A stretch of 64,000 nucleotides of DNA from Hypericum androsaemum. Taxonomy: Eukaryota > Streptophyta > Magnoliopsida > Malpighiales > Hypericaceae. Position 1 is the stretch's first letter, and every line of letters begins with the position of its first letter. The stretch covers positions 6,386,001 to 6,450,000 of the forward strand of contig OZ023186.1 in assembly GCA_963995505.1 (NCBI GenBank), given 5' to 3'. The notes under the pieces were generated by a model, which was not told the DNA's origin, searched no databases, and was given only the letters and a program-made list of their open reading frames with translations. The position numbers and the translations under genes are program-made. This document shows positions 1 to 11,300 of this stretch, in pieces.

Positions 1-2
1 CA

Positions 3-260
3 GATCCTGGCTTTTTCGAGGTTATATTGTCCAGTGAGATTCTCTCAGGGGATGAGGTTTTGTTCAATTCTATTTCAGGGTTTAGGCTGTACATTTCCAA
101 GGATGATGCAGGCGGAGTGCTGATAGTTAATAGTGTTCAAGCTGAAGCTGTTGATTGTAGGAAAGGGCAGATTGTGGTGCATGACATGGATGGAATCGTC
201 ATGGATGCCGCATTCGAACAATCGATTCGGCCCATTGATGGTGAAGAAGATGTTGATTGA
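3..260 (+). CDS. Fasciclin-like (FAS1 domain) protein, 3' end
   Basis: An open frame enters from the left edge and stops at a TGA at 258-260, giving about 85 residues of C-terminus. The segment has the layout of the second half of a FAS1 domain: a hydrophobic strand (FFEVILSSEIL), a short GFRLYI strand, then GGVLIVNSVQAEAVD, and a closing VVHDMDGIVM that resembles the usual end of FAS1 domains (V-H-x-I/M-D-G-V/I-L). FAS1 proteins in plants are mostly cell-surface fasciclin-like arabinogalactan proteins. The tail after the domain is short and acidic with no GPI-type hydrophobic end, which fits the FLA19-21 type members. The family call is inferred from pattern only; most of the gene lies outside the window. 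Confidence 0.5.
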   Translation, partial: DPGFFEVILSSEILSGDEVLFNSISGFRLYISKDDAGGVLIVNSVQAEAVDCRKGQIVVHDMDGIVMDAAFEQSIRPIDGEEDVD

Positions 261-664
261 ACCCAACACACATTCTTACTGCAGATTGAGCTAGGCAAGA
301 GTCGGCGGAAACTAATCTCAATGGCTAAACTGTATCTTCTCTCTTGTAGTTGATGCCTAGAAGCTACGTGATATCATAAATTAATCGAGCTTAATGAATC
401 AGAAAATATGATCAATTAGATTGGGGTAATGGTATTTTGGTAATTTCATGTTGTAATTTAATTAAATAAATTAGTCGGAAGGACTAACTAGTTCAACTTC
501 TTAAAACTCGGGGACTATTTTACCAAGTACAGGATCTTTCAGTACATTATTTTAAAACTTAAGTACTTGTGAATTTTTTTCGAAAATAAATTATAGTACT
601 ATGTGGTTTTCACGATTTGTGCGTACGGAATTTTCCCTTTATAAAAATATTAAATTAAAATATA
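261..664. other. 3' flank of the FAS1-like gene
   Basis: AT-rich non-coding DNA that presumably includes the 3' UTR. No further gene or clear repeat seen. Confidence 0.5.
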
Positions 665-1190
665 GAGTAAATTATTCTCAAATTCCTGGTCCATAACGTA
701 ATTACTGATAGGGTTCCTGTCATTTCAAAACTAATTTTTCCGTCCCTGCTCTTTAGAGAAATGTTGGTTTCGGGTCCCTGGTTAACATCATCACTCATTT
801 TTTTTATTTTTTGGTCATAGAAATGACTTTTATACCCTTAAAAAAACACTCACCTTTTAGAACCACTTCAATCTATAATTTAAAAAAAATACAAAAATAG
901 AAACCACAGAACCCAAAATTAACCAAAAATAAACAATGAATTCATACCAGAGGGGTTATTAGGTTGGTGTTCATAGTATTTTAGAGGTTGAAGACGACAA
1001 GTTTTTTTTTACCAGAAGGGTATTTTGGTCATTCCAGATGGCTCTCCGCCGGAGAAAATCTTCGATCTGTTGACTAGAGAGCTCAGACCAATATTTCTTA
1101 AAAAACATGGACTTCATACACTATTTTCAAAAACTAAGGACCTGCGTGTAATAAAATTATAAATCAGGGACCTGTGAATATTTTTTTCCT
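665..1190. mobile_element. Degenerate MULE-type element (inverted terminal arms)
   Basis: The left arm (about 690-850) has the phrasing of the MULE ends found elsewhere in the window: a GGTCCCTGG motif, then a TTTTTGGTCAT...ATGAC stretch and a run like TACCCTT. The right arm (about 1010-1190) carries the same words as the reverse complement (GGGTATTTTGGTCATTCC, then TCAGGGACCTG). No coding sequence lies between. I could not define exact ends or a target duplication, so this is a remnant call only. Confidence 0.35.
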
Positions 1191-1517
1191 CCTCCAACTT
1201 CTTCTCCGCACTTAATTTTCTTCTTCCTGCCTTCAACCAAACTCTAAACCTAAATTCAAACCTTTTTAGTGAAAATCAAAACCAATTAAATATAAAAATT
1301 TGAGCCTCGAAACACAATCAAAACAATCGGATCCAATAACTTAAAAAAATAATCGAAAACCCAGGAGCTTGGATTAAACAATCAAAACCCAAATACAAGA
1401 AATTTATTAAATCCAATAGAAACAATCGACAATCTCAAATTAAACAAAAACAATAAAAGATGGGAATCTTTGGGACGTTCTGATCTGGACGATGAACGAC
1501 GATCGATGGTGTAAGTC

Positions 1518-1775
1518 ACGTTCTGTACGACTTTGGGACATTCGACGGTGTGGGCCCTGGTGGACGACGAGGCCCAGTACATCAACTGCGCGGAGGAGAC
1601 CTTCACCAAGTTGGACCTCAATGGCGACGGCGTCCTCTCCCGGGCCGAGCTCCGGCGGGCCTTCGTGACCATCTGTCTCATCGAGACCCACTTCGGTGTC
1701 GACGCCCCAGCCGCCGAGGCCGACCAGCTCCGCCGGCTCTAGGAGGACGACGGCGATGACCTCGACCGATTAATA
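1518..1775 (+). pseudogene. EF-hand calcium-binding protein fragment, probably transposon-captured
   Basis: A GC-rich block in AT-rich DNA encodes STVWALVDDEAQ, then an EF-hand loop DLNGDGVLSRAE (D-x-N-x-D-G-x-x-x-x-x-E, calcium ligands all present), then LIETHFGVDAP, and stops at TAG 1740-1742 followed by EDDGDDLD in the same frame. Plant single-EF-hand-pair proteins of this kind normally continue into a second EF hand and an MLAxADGLG tail; both are missing. The upstream sequence (1190-1290) resembles the inner part of the MULE arm at 1990-2102, so I infer capture by a MULE whose outer ends are lost. It is not a functional gene. Confidence 0.5.
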
Positions 1776-1798
1776 ATATTTTCGTTTGGTATTACTTT

Positions 1799-2102
1799 GG
1801 GCAAATTATTGTAGTATTCTTCTTGTTTGACTTAATCAACGATTTGGTCCTTCTAGTTTTGAAAAATATTTTGACGCTCTTCGTGTTTGATTTTATTATA
1901 TTTTTGGGTCTCTGGTGCCGGAATATTCAATTTTCTCTTGCAAAGACCCATTTGAAAAGGCCAAAATGCCTCTCCCACTAGAAAACAAAAAAAAATCCTC
2001 TTTCCACCTTCCCTTATTCTTTCTCTCACTTCATCTTCTTCCTCCCACCTTCAACCAAAATCAAAACTCAAACTCAAACTAAAAAATAAATCTAAATATT
2101 TT
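1799..2102 (+). repeat. Left terminal inverted repeat of Pack-MULE
   Basis: About 304 bases that pair with the reverse complement of 2920-3223. Shared landmarks in order: GGGCAAATTA, TTCTTCTTGTTTGACTTAATC, a TTTGATTTTATTATA word, and CACCTTCAACCAAAATCAAAAC near the inner end. Confidence 0.85.
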
Positions 2103-2327
2103 TAACAAGGATGAAGAACATCTACTCCACTCGGAACCACATTCTTCCGAAGATCCATTTTTTGCACATGAGAAATGTTTTGGGATGGTTTCGGCATCGA
2201 CCTAGATTGTTTATTACCCTAAAGACTCTAATTTTAACCCACATAGTAGGAGCTCTAACGAGAATCAACAAGGAGAGAGAAGCCCGGCTGATGGTTTCAA
2301 CATGCTTTTTTAGGAAGAAAGGTTGGA

Positions 2328-2381
2328 GGCCTGATTGTCACTGGCGGGCTCGAGCTCTGGGAGGGCCAGATCTGGTCATGA
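2328..2381 (+). pseudogene. PDAT-like captured fragment, copy 1
   Basis: One frame reads GLIVTGGLELWEGQIWS followed by TGA. This matches the conserved plant PDAT1 segment that in the family reads PGIVTGGLELWEG, just after the membrane anchor and before the lipase-like domain. Phospholipid:diacylglycerol acyltransferase moves an acyl chain from phospholipid to diacylglycerol to make triacylglycerol. Only about 17 codons are present, so no activity is possible. The frame differs from that of copy 2. Confidence 0.6.
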
Positions 2382-2435
2382 GACCAACCGACACAGTTCT
2401 CTAGAACCCTAAAGCCAAACGACACAGTCCTCTCC

Positions 2436-2510
2436 ATGACGAGATGTCACCCCGTCGTCTTCGTCCCCTGGATCGTCACCGAAGGGCTCGAGCTCTGGGA
2501 GGGCCACCAC
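2436..2510 (+). pseudogene. PDAT-like captured fragment, copy 2
   Basis: The frame reads CHPVVFVPWIVTEGLELWEGHH, matching the PDAT1 segment HPVVFVPGIVTGGLELWEG with two substitutions (G to W, G to E). It lies about 108 bases after copy 1 inside the same MULE; the DNA between shares a CCAA-CGACACAGT-CTCT word at both sites, so the two copies look like a local duplication of one captured exon piece. The frame stays open to 2672 but I do not recognise what follows. Confidence 0.6.
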
Positions 2511-2919
2511 ACATTAGCGACGGAGGCGGGCTTCGAAGCACCGTGGGTTTCGTTATCGCCTGAGGATGAGTACCTTCGCATTCCGGTGACGGAGACGATG
2601 CCAACGAAACTGACGCTGATTTCAGCCCAAAAAGCACCGTCACTGCCATTAGATGGAGTTGCTTTGACTTGAATTCTGGGGTGAGAATGAGACTCCCCTT
2701 GCACAACGTCTCATGAGAATCGGCCATGAAAGTTCAAAATTGTGGTCTTGGTTGGAGATGAGTCGGATGTTCTTGATTGTTTAATTTTTGTAAAAGGTTC
2801 TTGGTTGCTTAATTGAGTATTTATTGATCGTTAAAAAAATGAAAGCTTCAAAGTATGGGATGAACTCCCTGGAAGTGTTCTTTGTTTCTGGAATTATTGG
2901 ACACCACACTAATTTGCCA

Positions 2920-3223
2920 TAAATATTTAGATTTGTTTGAGTTTGAGTTTGTGTTTTGATTTTGGTTGAAGGTGAGAGGAAGAAGATGAAGTGGGAGGAA
3001 GATGAAGGGAAGGAGGAAAGAAGATTTTTATTTTTGTTTTTTTGTGGGAGGGCCATTTTAGTCTTTTCAAGTAGATCTTCGCCGGAGAAAATCGAATATT
3101 CCAGCACTAAGGACTTGAAAGTATAATAAAATCAAACACGAGGGACGTCAGAATATTTTTTGAAATTAGTGAAACTAAATCGTCGATTAAGTCAAACAAG
3201 AAGAATAGTACAGTAATTTGCCC
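2920..3223 (-). repeat. Right terminal inverted repeat of Pack-MULE
   Basis: Inverted partner of 1799-2102; ends in AATTTGCCC next to the TATTACTTT duplication at 3224-3232. Confidence 0.85.
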
Positions 3224-3439
3224 TATTACTTTTCGTTTGGTATTTATGATGATATTTGCTGTAGCTTTTTTCCAATTATTTGTATTCCTATCACAATAAT
3301 CCAAATGTCAAAATTATTACCAATCAAAAATATTAATATAAGTAGGACAAAATTCTTGAGACCTAACTTAAATAAGAATCACATCATCAGATTCAAGGTG
3401 TAAATAAACAAATTCGTAACAACGATTAAATTGGGGAAA

Positions 3440-3817
3440 ATAGTATTCTAGTTTAACCAATTAGTTTAAATTTCAGTTACTTAGAATACAACAATATTAA
3501 CTACTGATTGTAAGAGTTTTGTCATCTTTTAAATTACCAATCTCAAATTTGGATTAGTAGGCACAATACCAAATGGTTTAAACAGAAAATAAATAAAATT
3601 ATATCATCAAATACTTAGATTAACTATTAAGGATATTATTCTAATTTAACAAAATAATATTAACTACTGGTTGTTAAGAGTTTTGCCATCTTTTAAATTA
3701 CCAATCTCAAACCTGGATTAATAGGCACAATACCAAATAATTTTAATAGAAAATAAATAAAATTATAGCATCAAATACTTAGATTAACTATTAAAAATAT
3801 TATTCTAATTTAACAAA
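3440..3817. repeat. Tandem duplication, ~164-bp unit
   Basis: Two near-identical units (about 3490-3652 and 3654-3817) share AATATTAACTACTG, ATCTTTTAAATTACCAATCTC, AGGCACAATACCAAAT and ATCAAATACTTAGATTAAC in the same order with a 163-164 bp offset. Sequence just before them (3440-3485) matches the end of a unit, giving about 2.3 copies. The DNA is AT-rich and non-coding, upstream of the DnaJ gene. Confidence 0.8.
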
Positions 3818-4141
3818 AAATCTCAAATTCGAACCAAAAAAATATAACAATATTTAATATTTATTGCAAGAACGTCCCAAAATTTCACCAAACTCAAATA
3901 TATATTAGTCAACTCACCGGGATAGGAAAGGAAACCAAGCAAGAAAGCCCCTGAAGCATGACAGGAACATTCTAGAAACCCTCCAAATTCCTCCAATTCC
4001 GTCCTTCCACAGCCGTCCATCAACTACTACAAAATACCCACCAAGCATATTTCCTTTCTTGGCAGTTACGCTACAAGGAAACCATAAAAATCCAAACTTT
4101 AAAGAGAAGAGAGAAAAGCACCGGCATCGGAGAGGGAGAAA

Positions 4142-6083
4142 ATGTTTGGCCGGCGGCCGGCGGCGATGAAGAGCGACAACAGCAGGTACTACGAGATACT
4201 GGATGTGTCGAAGAGCGCCTCCCAAGACGACCTCAAGAAGGCCTACAAGAAGGCCGCCATTAAGAACCATCCCGACAAGGGCGGCGACCCCGAGAAGGTA
4301 CCCATATCCCTCTTCTTTAATATTTCTGGGAAAGTTGGGTTTTTTATTTGGTTCTTGGGAAAATAATTTCCGGGTTAGAACAATCATCGGAAAGTATTTC
4401 GATAGTGATGTGGGTTTCGGATGATTCTGAGAATGCTGTTGACAGGTTAGTGAATTTAGTCTTTGTGATTGAGCTGCGGTTGTTTGGTTTATTTTTATTT
4501 TTTTCAAGAAAATTTAGACGGGTTGCCTTAAATCCGGGCTTTAGATGTCATTGGGCTTTGTTCTTTCCCAAGTATAGTTTTTCTATTCTGCAAGGGGTGA
4601 GAATTGACCCACCAATCCCCGAGAAACGAGGAACCATTGCCATTTTACCCACCATGCGTCGGTTGTTTGGTTGTGGAGAAGAGGCTAAAAACGTGTTTTT
4701 GGGGTTTGGTTGCAGTTTAAAGAGGTTGCGCAGGCTTATGAGGTTTTGAGCGACCCCGAGAAGCGCGAGATTTATGATCAGTATGGTGAGGATGCCCTCA
4801 AGGAAGGGATGGGTGGAGGTGGAGCCGGTGGCCATAACCCATTCGATATTTTCGAGTCCTTCTTCGGTGGGGGATTCGGAGGTGGTAGCCGGGGAAGGAG
4901 ACAGAGGAAGGGAGATGATGTGGTTCACCCGTTGATGGTTTCTTTGGAGGATCTATACCTCGGGACGTCAAAGAAGCTTTCGATTACCCGTAATGTGTTG
5001 TGCAGTAAATGCAACGGGTTAGTGTTGATGCGATGTTTGTAATTTTAGCTCTGGCCGGATTGCGGTCGTAGTCCTGATTTGGTGTTTCGAGTTTTGCAGG
5101 AAGGGGTCGAAATCGGGAGCTTCGATGAAGTGCAATGACTGCGAGGGTACTGGTACAAAGGTTACTATTAGGCGTTTGGGGCCTTCAATGATTCAGCAAA
5201 TGCAGCATGTTTGTAATGAGTGCAAGGGAACTGGTGAAACTATTGATGATAATGACCGGTGCCCGCAGTGCAAGGGAGAGAAAGTTGTCCCGGAGAAGAA
5301 GGTGTTGGAGGTGATTGTAGAGAAGGGTATGCAACACGGACAGAAAATAACTTTCCCTGGGGAAGCCGACGAAGCGGTGAGTTGTGTCTTTCACATCCTG
5401 GTTTTGGGACCCACTCGGGGTTCAGAGGTTATGTCATCGTGTTGAAATGATTGTTTGTTTACTGTTCTGCAGCCTGATACTGTCACTGGCGACATAGACT
5501 TTGTCCTGCAGCAAAAAGATCATCCCAAATTCAAGAGAAAGGGTGATGACCTTTTCATGGAGCACACCTTGTCTTTGACTGAGTCCCTGTGCGGATTCCA
5601 GTTTGCTTTAACTCACCTTGATGGAAGACAGCTTCTCATCAAATCAAACCCGGGAGAGGTTGTGAAACCAGGTATGCATTTTAGGCTGTTGTTGGTGAAC
5701 TCTAACCGCATTTTTCGTACTGTTAGATACCGACTGTTATCGCACTCTGATATGTAGATTCGTACAAGGCCATCAACAATGAGGGCATGCCCGTTTATGG
5801 AAGTCCTTTTGTGAAAGGGAAAATGTACATTCACTTCACAGTTGAGTTCCCTGATTCGATAGCTCCAGACCAGCTTAAGGCACTCGAAGCTGTACTTCCT
5901 CCAAAACCAGCAAGCCAAATGACCGATATGGAGCTGGACGAGTGCGATGAGACAACATTACATGACGTGAACATTGAAGAGGAGATGAGAAGGAAGCAGC
6001 AACAAATTCGGGAAGAGGCATACGATGAGGACGATGAAGACGAGCATGGTGGTCCCCAGAGGGTCCAGTGTGCTCAACAGTGA
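4142..6083 (+). CDS. Type I DnaJ/HSP40 co-chaperone (ANJ1/ATJ2/ATJ3 type)
   Basis: Five exons, 4142-4297, 4716-5017, 5100-5376, 5473-5671 and 5758-6083, all with GT-AG introns, give 419 aa, the usual family length. Order: J domain (about residues 14-80) with the HPD motif at 43-45 that stimulates Hsp70 ATPase; Gly/Phe-rich linker (85-110); cysteine-rich zinc region with four CxxCxGx motifs (Cys 148/151, 164/167, 191/194, 207/210); C-terminal substrate-binding domain; an acidic tail and a C-terminal CAQQ box. The last four residues fit a farnesylation signal, as known for plant ANJ1/ATJ3. It should act with cytosolic Hsp70 and partly at membranes. The start is the first ATG of the frame and matches the family's MFGR N-terminus. 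No lesion seen. Confidence 0.95.
4592..4654 (+). repeat. Short dispersed repeat in DnaJ intron 1
   Basis: About 63 bases share GGGGTGA, TTGACCCACC, GAGAAACGAG and TACCCACCA, in order and spacing, with 8690-8754 in intron 1 of the YABBY gene. Similarity may begin about 40 bases earlier (CTTTGTTC in both). Probably a MITE or SINE relic. Confidence 0.6.
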
Positions 6084-8039
6084 TCATATATTGTTTTTGT
6101 AGTATTACAGAGCACGCATCTATCATTGTTCAGCAGGTGATCATGTGCAAAGGGGTTGATCCCTGATTGCTATTAAATGTGACAAACTGAAAGAAATTTA
6201 CTGCAAAAAAAAAAGGTTGTCTGACTCTGAACTCGTCATGCAATTTTTTAAAAGAATTTACTACAACAATATCTGATATTGTTGGTTAATATTTAACACT
6301 ATGTAATAGGACAGATGAACTTTGTGTGACTAAAAAGATTAAGGTTGTTTGGACCAGCGTGACAATTGCTGTTTTGGTATGAACCACTATGACCATTGAT
6401 GGGAAATATTTACGTAATGGGCCCTAACTTGGGCCACTGGTTTCTATTCTAGGTACTACCAGCAGTCTCCTATGTAGGAGGCTATGAGAATGGGCCTAAA
6501 CTGATAAAATGGACTGAAACAGAATATTTCTTTCTTCTGCCCAAATTAATCTGCATCTTTATGTTTCTTCCGGTATTCAAGTTGAACTGAAAAGCATGCT
6601 CATTTTTCTTAGTTTAATTCTTACGAATGATAATATATATATCGAGAATATCAAAAGAGCACTTGTTCTAATAGTATAAGAGAAGGGTGGAGTGAGGCGA
6701 GATCAGAGTTTAAATCTTGACCACGACATAAGATCTACTTTTCGAAAAGATCATCTTTTAGGAAATTTAAAAGAATATTATGCTGGGAAGATATATTATC
6801 ATTTATTTTCGAGACCACTTACTATATTCGTATTTAATACCCCTGTATTCTCAAAGATCGAGGGTTCGAACTAAAATTCTTGAGGGGTCAAAATGATATT
6901 TATTGATTAAACAAAGTAACGTCATCATCCGTTGATATAAGTACTTGTTGGTATTGTATTATCCTTTATCCTTCCAACATCATATCATATCAAGCCCAGC
7001 TTTGTATCAATTGGTATGAGTCCAACAACTCTCATTGCACCAACTGAATCTCGAGAGGCAAATACTCTTTATCAAGATAACCTTTTTTTTTTTACAAATA
7101 CTCTTAATTAATCATTATAAACTTACTAAACACAGGGAACAGTAAAATCGTGTTTTTGGACACCACCTCAAACAATATCCAACGTGGTGCAGGAATCCAG
7201 TTCTGCATAGATGCCAATGGATGAAGCTTTAATTTCTTGTCCCTTCCATAGACATGCAACTCGAAATGAAGCCTGAACAGTCTAATCGGAGACTGTTTAT
7301 GTCTCCCAATTTATTTTCATAGAAGCCCCACATTGGTTTGCAAATTGATCGCTAAGTAATTGATAGGTTAAAATATTGACGTCCTCTAGAAAAAATTCAA
7401 TGAAACAAGCAGAGGTTGAAAATACTTGTTTCTCTATAATAGGAAAATGTAGTGCTAACTCCATAAACATACAAAATGCACAAAAGATAACATTAAGAAA
7501 AGAATAGGACCGTATATAATATGCTCAAGATGATGTCATAGATGATGTGCTTAACTCGAATTTTGATTAATCGATACACGACGGAAGTAATGCCGTAAAT
7601 GGTAGCTTAGGTGGTAAATGTTGAAATGGTCCCGAAAGATTCCAAAGAGCATTAATATCCATCTCAATCGCCCCCCTCATCGTCCGCTACAGAAAGAGAG
7701 GAGAGAAGAAGATGGTTGGGAATGGGTGACTTCCACCCACTCATTCCTTCAATCATAACACCAATAGAATCAAAAAAATAACATCAAAACCCCACACGAA
7801 ATACACACACAAACCCTTCCATTGCCCTAACTAGTCCACCACTAGTCCACTAGGTGATACCCATCTCGAGTTGTTCTATCTAAATTAATAGGTCCCGAAT
7901 TCGACCAACTCATAACACAATAATATTGAATACTTGTAAGTAGAGTTTTGACATATTTATAAAAAAATTGAGCCTCCGAAAAAAAATGCCCATCTCTTTT
8001 ATCTCTAGTCTAGTCTAATCCTTCCTTCCTTCCTCCATG
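6084..8039. other. Intergenic DNA between DnaJ and YABBY genes
   Basis: Includes the DnaJ 3' UTR, then AT-rich sequence with no coding signal. A GGTTCGAACT word near 6860 resembles a Pol III B box but has no convincing A box at the right spacing. Confidence 0.5.
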
Positions 8040-8060
8040 GTATATATATACACACATATA
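8040..8060 (+). promoter_or_regulatory. Possible TATA region of the YABBY gene
   Basis: TATATATATACACACATATA lies about 255 bases before the chosen ATG. It is the only TATA-like run near the start; function is inferred from position only. Confidence 0.25.
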
Positions 8061-8313
8061 ATATTAGCTTTCACATATAGCTAGGGCGACCAGTCTAGTC
8101 CCATCCTCCATGAGCTCTTAAATTTACTTCCATTTCTTTAACCATTTCCTCTGAGAAACAAAAAAGAAACCCTTTTGCTTTCTTTTTTTTTCCATTGTTT
8201 CTTGGTAAGGAACTGACTCTAAAAGCTTGGATCTTTTACTTTTACTTTATACTTGATCATCATCATCATCCACACAGTCTGAAGCATCAGCATCATCATC
8301 AGTCAGTAGTGAG

Positions 8314-11300
8314 ATGTCACTGGACATGGCTTCTTCTTCTGAGCGGGTTTGTTACGTCCACTGCAACTTCTGCAACACCATTCTGGCGGTATATTACTGT
8401 TCTTATTCATCTCTCTCTCTCTCTCTCTCTAGAAACCCTTTTGGGTAATCTGCAATTCTGATCATAATTTATTAACATATGTGCTTCTCTAATACGGTAT
8501 TTGATCAGATGGGGGAAAAAAGAGAGAAACTTTTTGGGTCACATAGATTCATAATTAGTTCTTAGCAACTGGGTAGGAACTGGTTCTGGTTAGGGTATAC
8601 TTCTTTTTTTGGTAATCAATATTTAGATAGGTTTACCTTAATTTTTTTGGTCTCTACATAGCATTCGACTTTGTTCCGCTCCTCTGGGAGGGGTGAAAGT
8701 TGACCCACCGACTCGTGAGAAACGAGTTAGGATCTATTTCCATCATACCCACCAAATATTAGTGGCTAGGGTATAATAATTTGAAAAGGCAAAGTTCCCA
8801 AGATCCATAACAAGTTCTGAGCAACTGGTGAGGAATTTATTGCTTGTAGCTAAGGATTGAAGCAGCTTTCTGACAGAAATATTCTGGATGTAGCTACTTA
8901 TCTAGTTTGTATTTTCTGAAATTTTTTTAATCTTTTTTTGCTGCTGAATTTTATTTCAGCTAGTTAGATTTTAACTAGGGCTAGGGATAGGTTTGTGATA
9001 TATTATATGGTCCCTAGCTTATCTAAATAGGTCTGGAACAGGAAGTCCAGCAACAAAATTTCCCTTTTTTTCTGCTGAATCATGAAAAGAGAGGCTGATG
9101 AGTGAAATCCGAGTCTCTAGGCCTAACCAACAACCACACTAAGACTATGGTTTCACTTATGGAGAAGAATATCCCTTTTAGATTAAATTAGTATCTCTCT
9201 CTCTCTCCTCTCTCTCTCTCTTGATGGGTTTTCTTTCTCTCAGCTTGATCATGTCTAGTTCTTGTCTTTCTCTTGGTTGGTGCTCCTTTAGGTGTGTGTA
9301 TGTACACTTTGGTGGTGTTCTTCTCTCAGGTTCCTTGTCATGTTAGAAAAAAATGGAGCTACTGTTTGAAAGCTACCTATCAAGGCCAATCCATACCCCA
9401 ATAGTACTTTATTGTTTGGCTTCATTTTACCCTCCTTGCCCATCATGGCATCCTCCCAATGGACAAACCCTTTTCACAGCAGCATCCATTTCCTCCTCTA
9501 TAATTCTTTTCGGTGATCTTCTCGTATTCAGAATCGAGTGAGTGCTGTCGGAGACTCTATAATTCTCTCCATCTACTTTTTCTTCGGAAAAAAAATGTGA
9601 GAGAGATCTTTAGAAGCACTGTGCATGTACCAGCAAATCTTTGCCTTTGTTTCTTTTTTTACTGGGCTTGCATGATTCGGCCCCTTTATTCATTGATAGT
9701 GTTCACTGGGGTTGGCCATTATTGTTTCCAGTTCAAGTCAAGTCATTTTCATACTGCAGATCATCATCCCCACATACCCCTCTCCCCTTATTACCCAAGA
9801 TTTTATCTCTTTTCAAATGTTTTACTTATGGGGTAACACTAAGATAGTTTATTTACAGAAATATAAACAGTGAGACTAAAAATCGTCGGTTTAATAGTGT
9901 CACGTTTAAAATTTTAAATAAGTGGTTCCATCGATTTTACAGTTTCAAAATTTTCGCCTTCTACACATTCTCAAAAAGTGTCAGTGTGATAATTTCACCT
10001 TGTACACCTATTAGAAAGCACATACACGGTGTATTCTTCCATCGCGATATAATTATAGGCATTTGATATTTGATATTTGATATTTTCTTATTTAATTGTG
10101 TTGGGGATCAAAAGTATCTTCGTTTTATATTATGTGCCTGTTTTATAGTTTGATGGTTATGAAAATTGACACCGACTATCAAATAACATGTGCAGTTTCA
10201 ATTTAAAATCACACCGCAAAACTATTCGTACGATCGATTTGCTTTTTTTGTGATTTCGGTTTGTACGATTTGCGGTTGTGATCGGGATTAAAAGTTTTGC
10301 ATGGTATTTATTCATCTAAAAATGGGCTAATATATACGTGTATGCTTTTAATCTATTTTTTAATCGAAATCACATTCCAAGATTTATTATGTTTGATTTT
10401 AAATGATAGCAAAAGTGAAATTTACCAAGATTTAACACGATGAAATACAAAATTTCTAATTTCTAATATGTTACTAAACTAAAATAATTCGTGCAAATTG
10501 ATCAGGTTAGATGGAATATATGCATCTTAAACAGGCTAGTTAAGTATATGTGTATATACCTTCCTATCTCTAGGGACCAGAGATGGAAGGTATATAACAA
10601 AACAACTTACTCTGAAATTTTGTATTGGGAAATTTTTATTCCAAATAGAAATTTGGCATATTACTCTTTTAACTTCATTTTCTCCTTATGCACTGCAAAA
10701 TATTTGCATAAACTAATCAGTTTTGTATCCGTGCATCAATTTTGTCAAATTCATAATTAATTCCATTATTTTTTTTGGTAGTTAAACTGTTATATACAAT
10801 AATTAGCCATTTTGCTTTACACTGATACAATCTACATTTTGTTTACGCCAGACATATGTAACAAGATTAGAAAATCTAAAGATTACCCAATCACTTATAT
10901 TAATATAATACAAAATTATCCCCAAATTGTAACACATTGGATCAAACAACAACATTGTTGCTATTCTTTTGTTATTATTATTGTGTCTCTAAAACTTAAA
11001 AAACCCCTTACTTTTTAGTTGATTGAAAGATATCAATTGGAAATCTAAATATGAGTATTTTTAGAATGATCTTGAAATTAATTTAGGCCATTACACCGAA
11101 ATTGCTTAAAAAGCAACCTAAGTTACATTACATGGAGATACGGAGGTTCCAGACAATCAAGGTAACGTCTCTAAATGAAGAATTATAAAATAAAGGGCCT
11201 CCTAATAATTTGTACATTTTATTTACCTCAAAGATGTGATAACGAAATGAAATATATTTTTGCGGAATTAATTTCTCAAGTCAGAATAAATCCATTTACT

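Larger units (their letters stand above)
1799..3223. mobile_element. Pack-MULE (Mutator-like element with captured gene pieces)
   Basis: The element starts GGGCAAATT and ends AATTTGCCC. Long terminal inverted repeats run 1799-2102 and 2920-3223, about 80% identical by eye. It is flanked by a perfect 9-bp direct repeat, TATTACTTT, at 1790-1798 and 3224-3232, the target-site duplication length of Mutator elements. The 0.8-kb interior has no transposase but holds GC-rich gene-like segments, two of which resemble PDAT. It is therefore a non-autonomous Pack-MULE. It inserted beside, and probably within, an older MULE remnant carrying an EF-hand fragment. Confidence 0.85.

Noticed and set aside
3914..4507. 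197-codon open frame on the minus strand
   Set aside because: Antisense to DnaJ exon 1 and its intron; no family-like features, while the plus strand carries a clear J domain.
6859..6870. GGTTCGAACT, possible tRNA or SINE B box
   Set aside because: No cloverleaf and no A box at the right distance.
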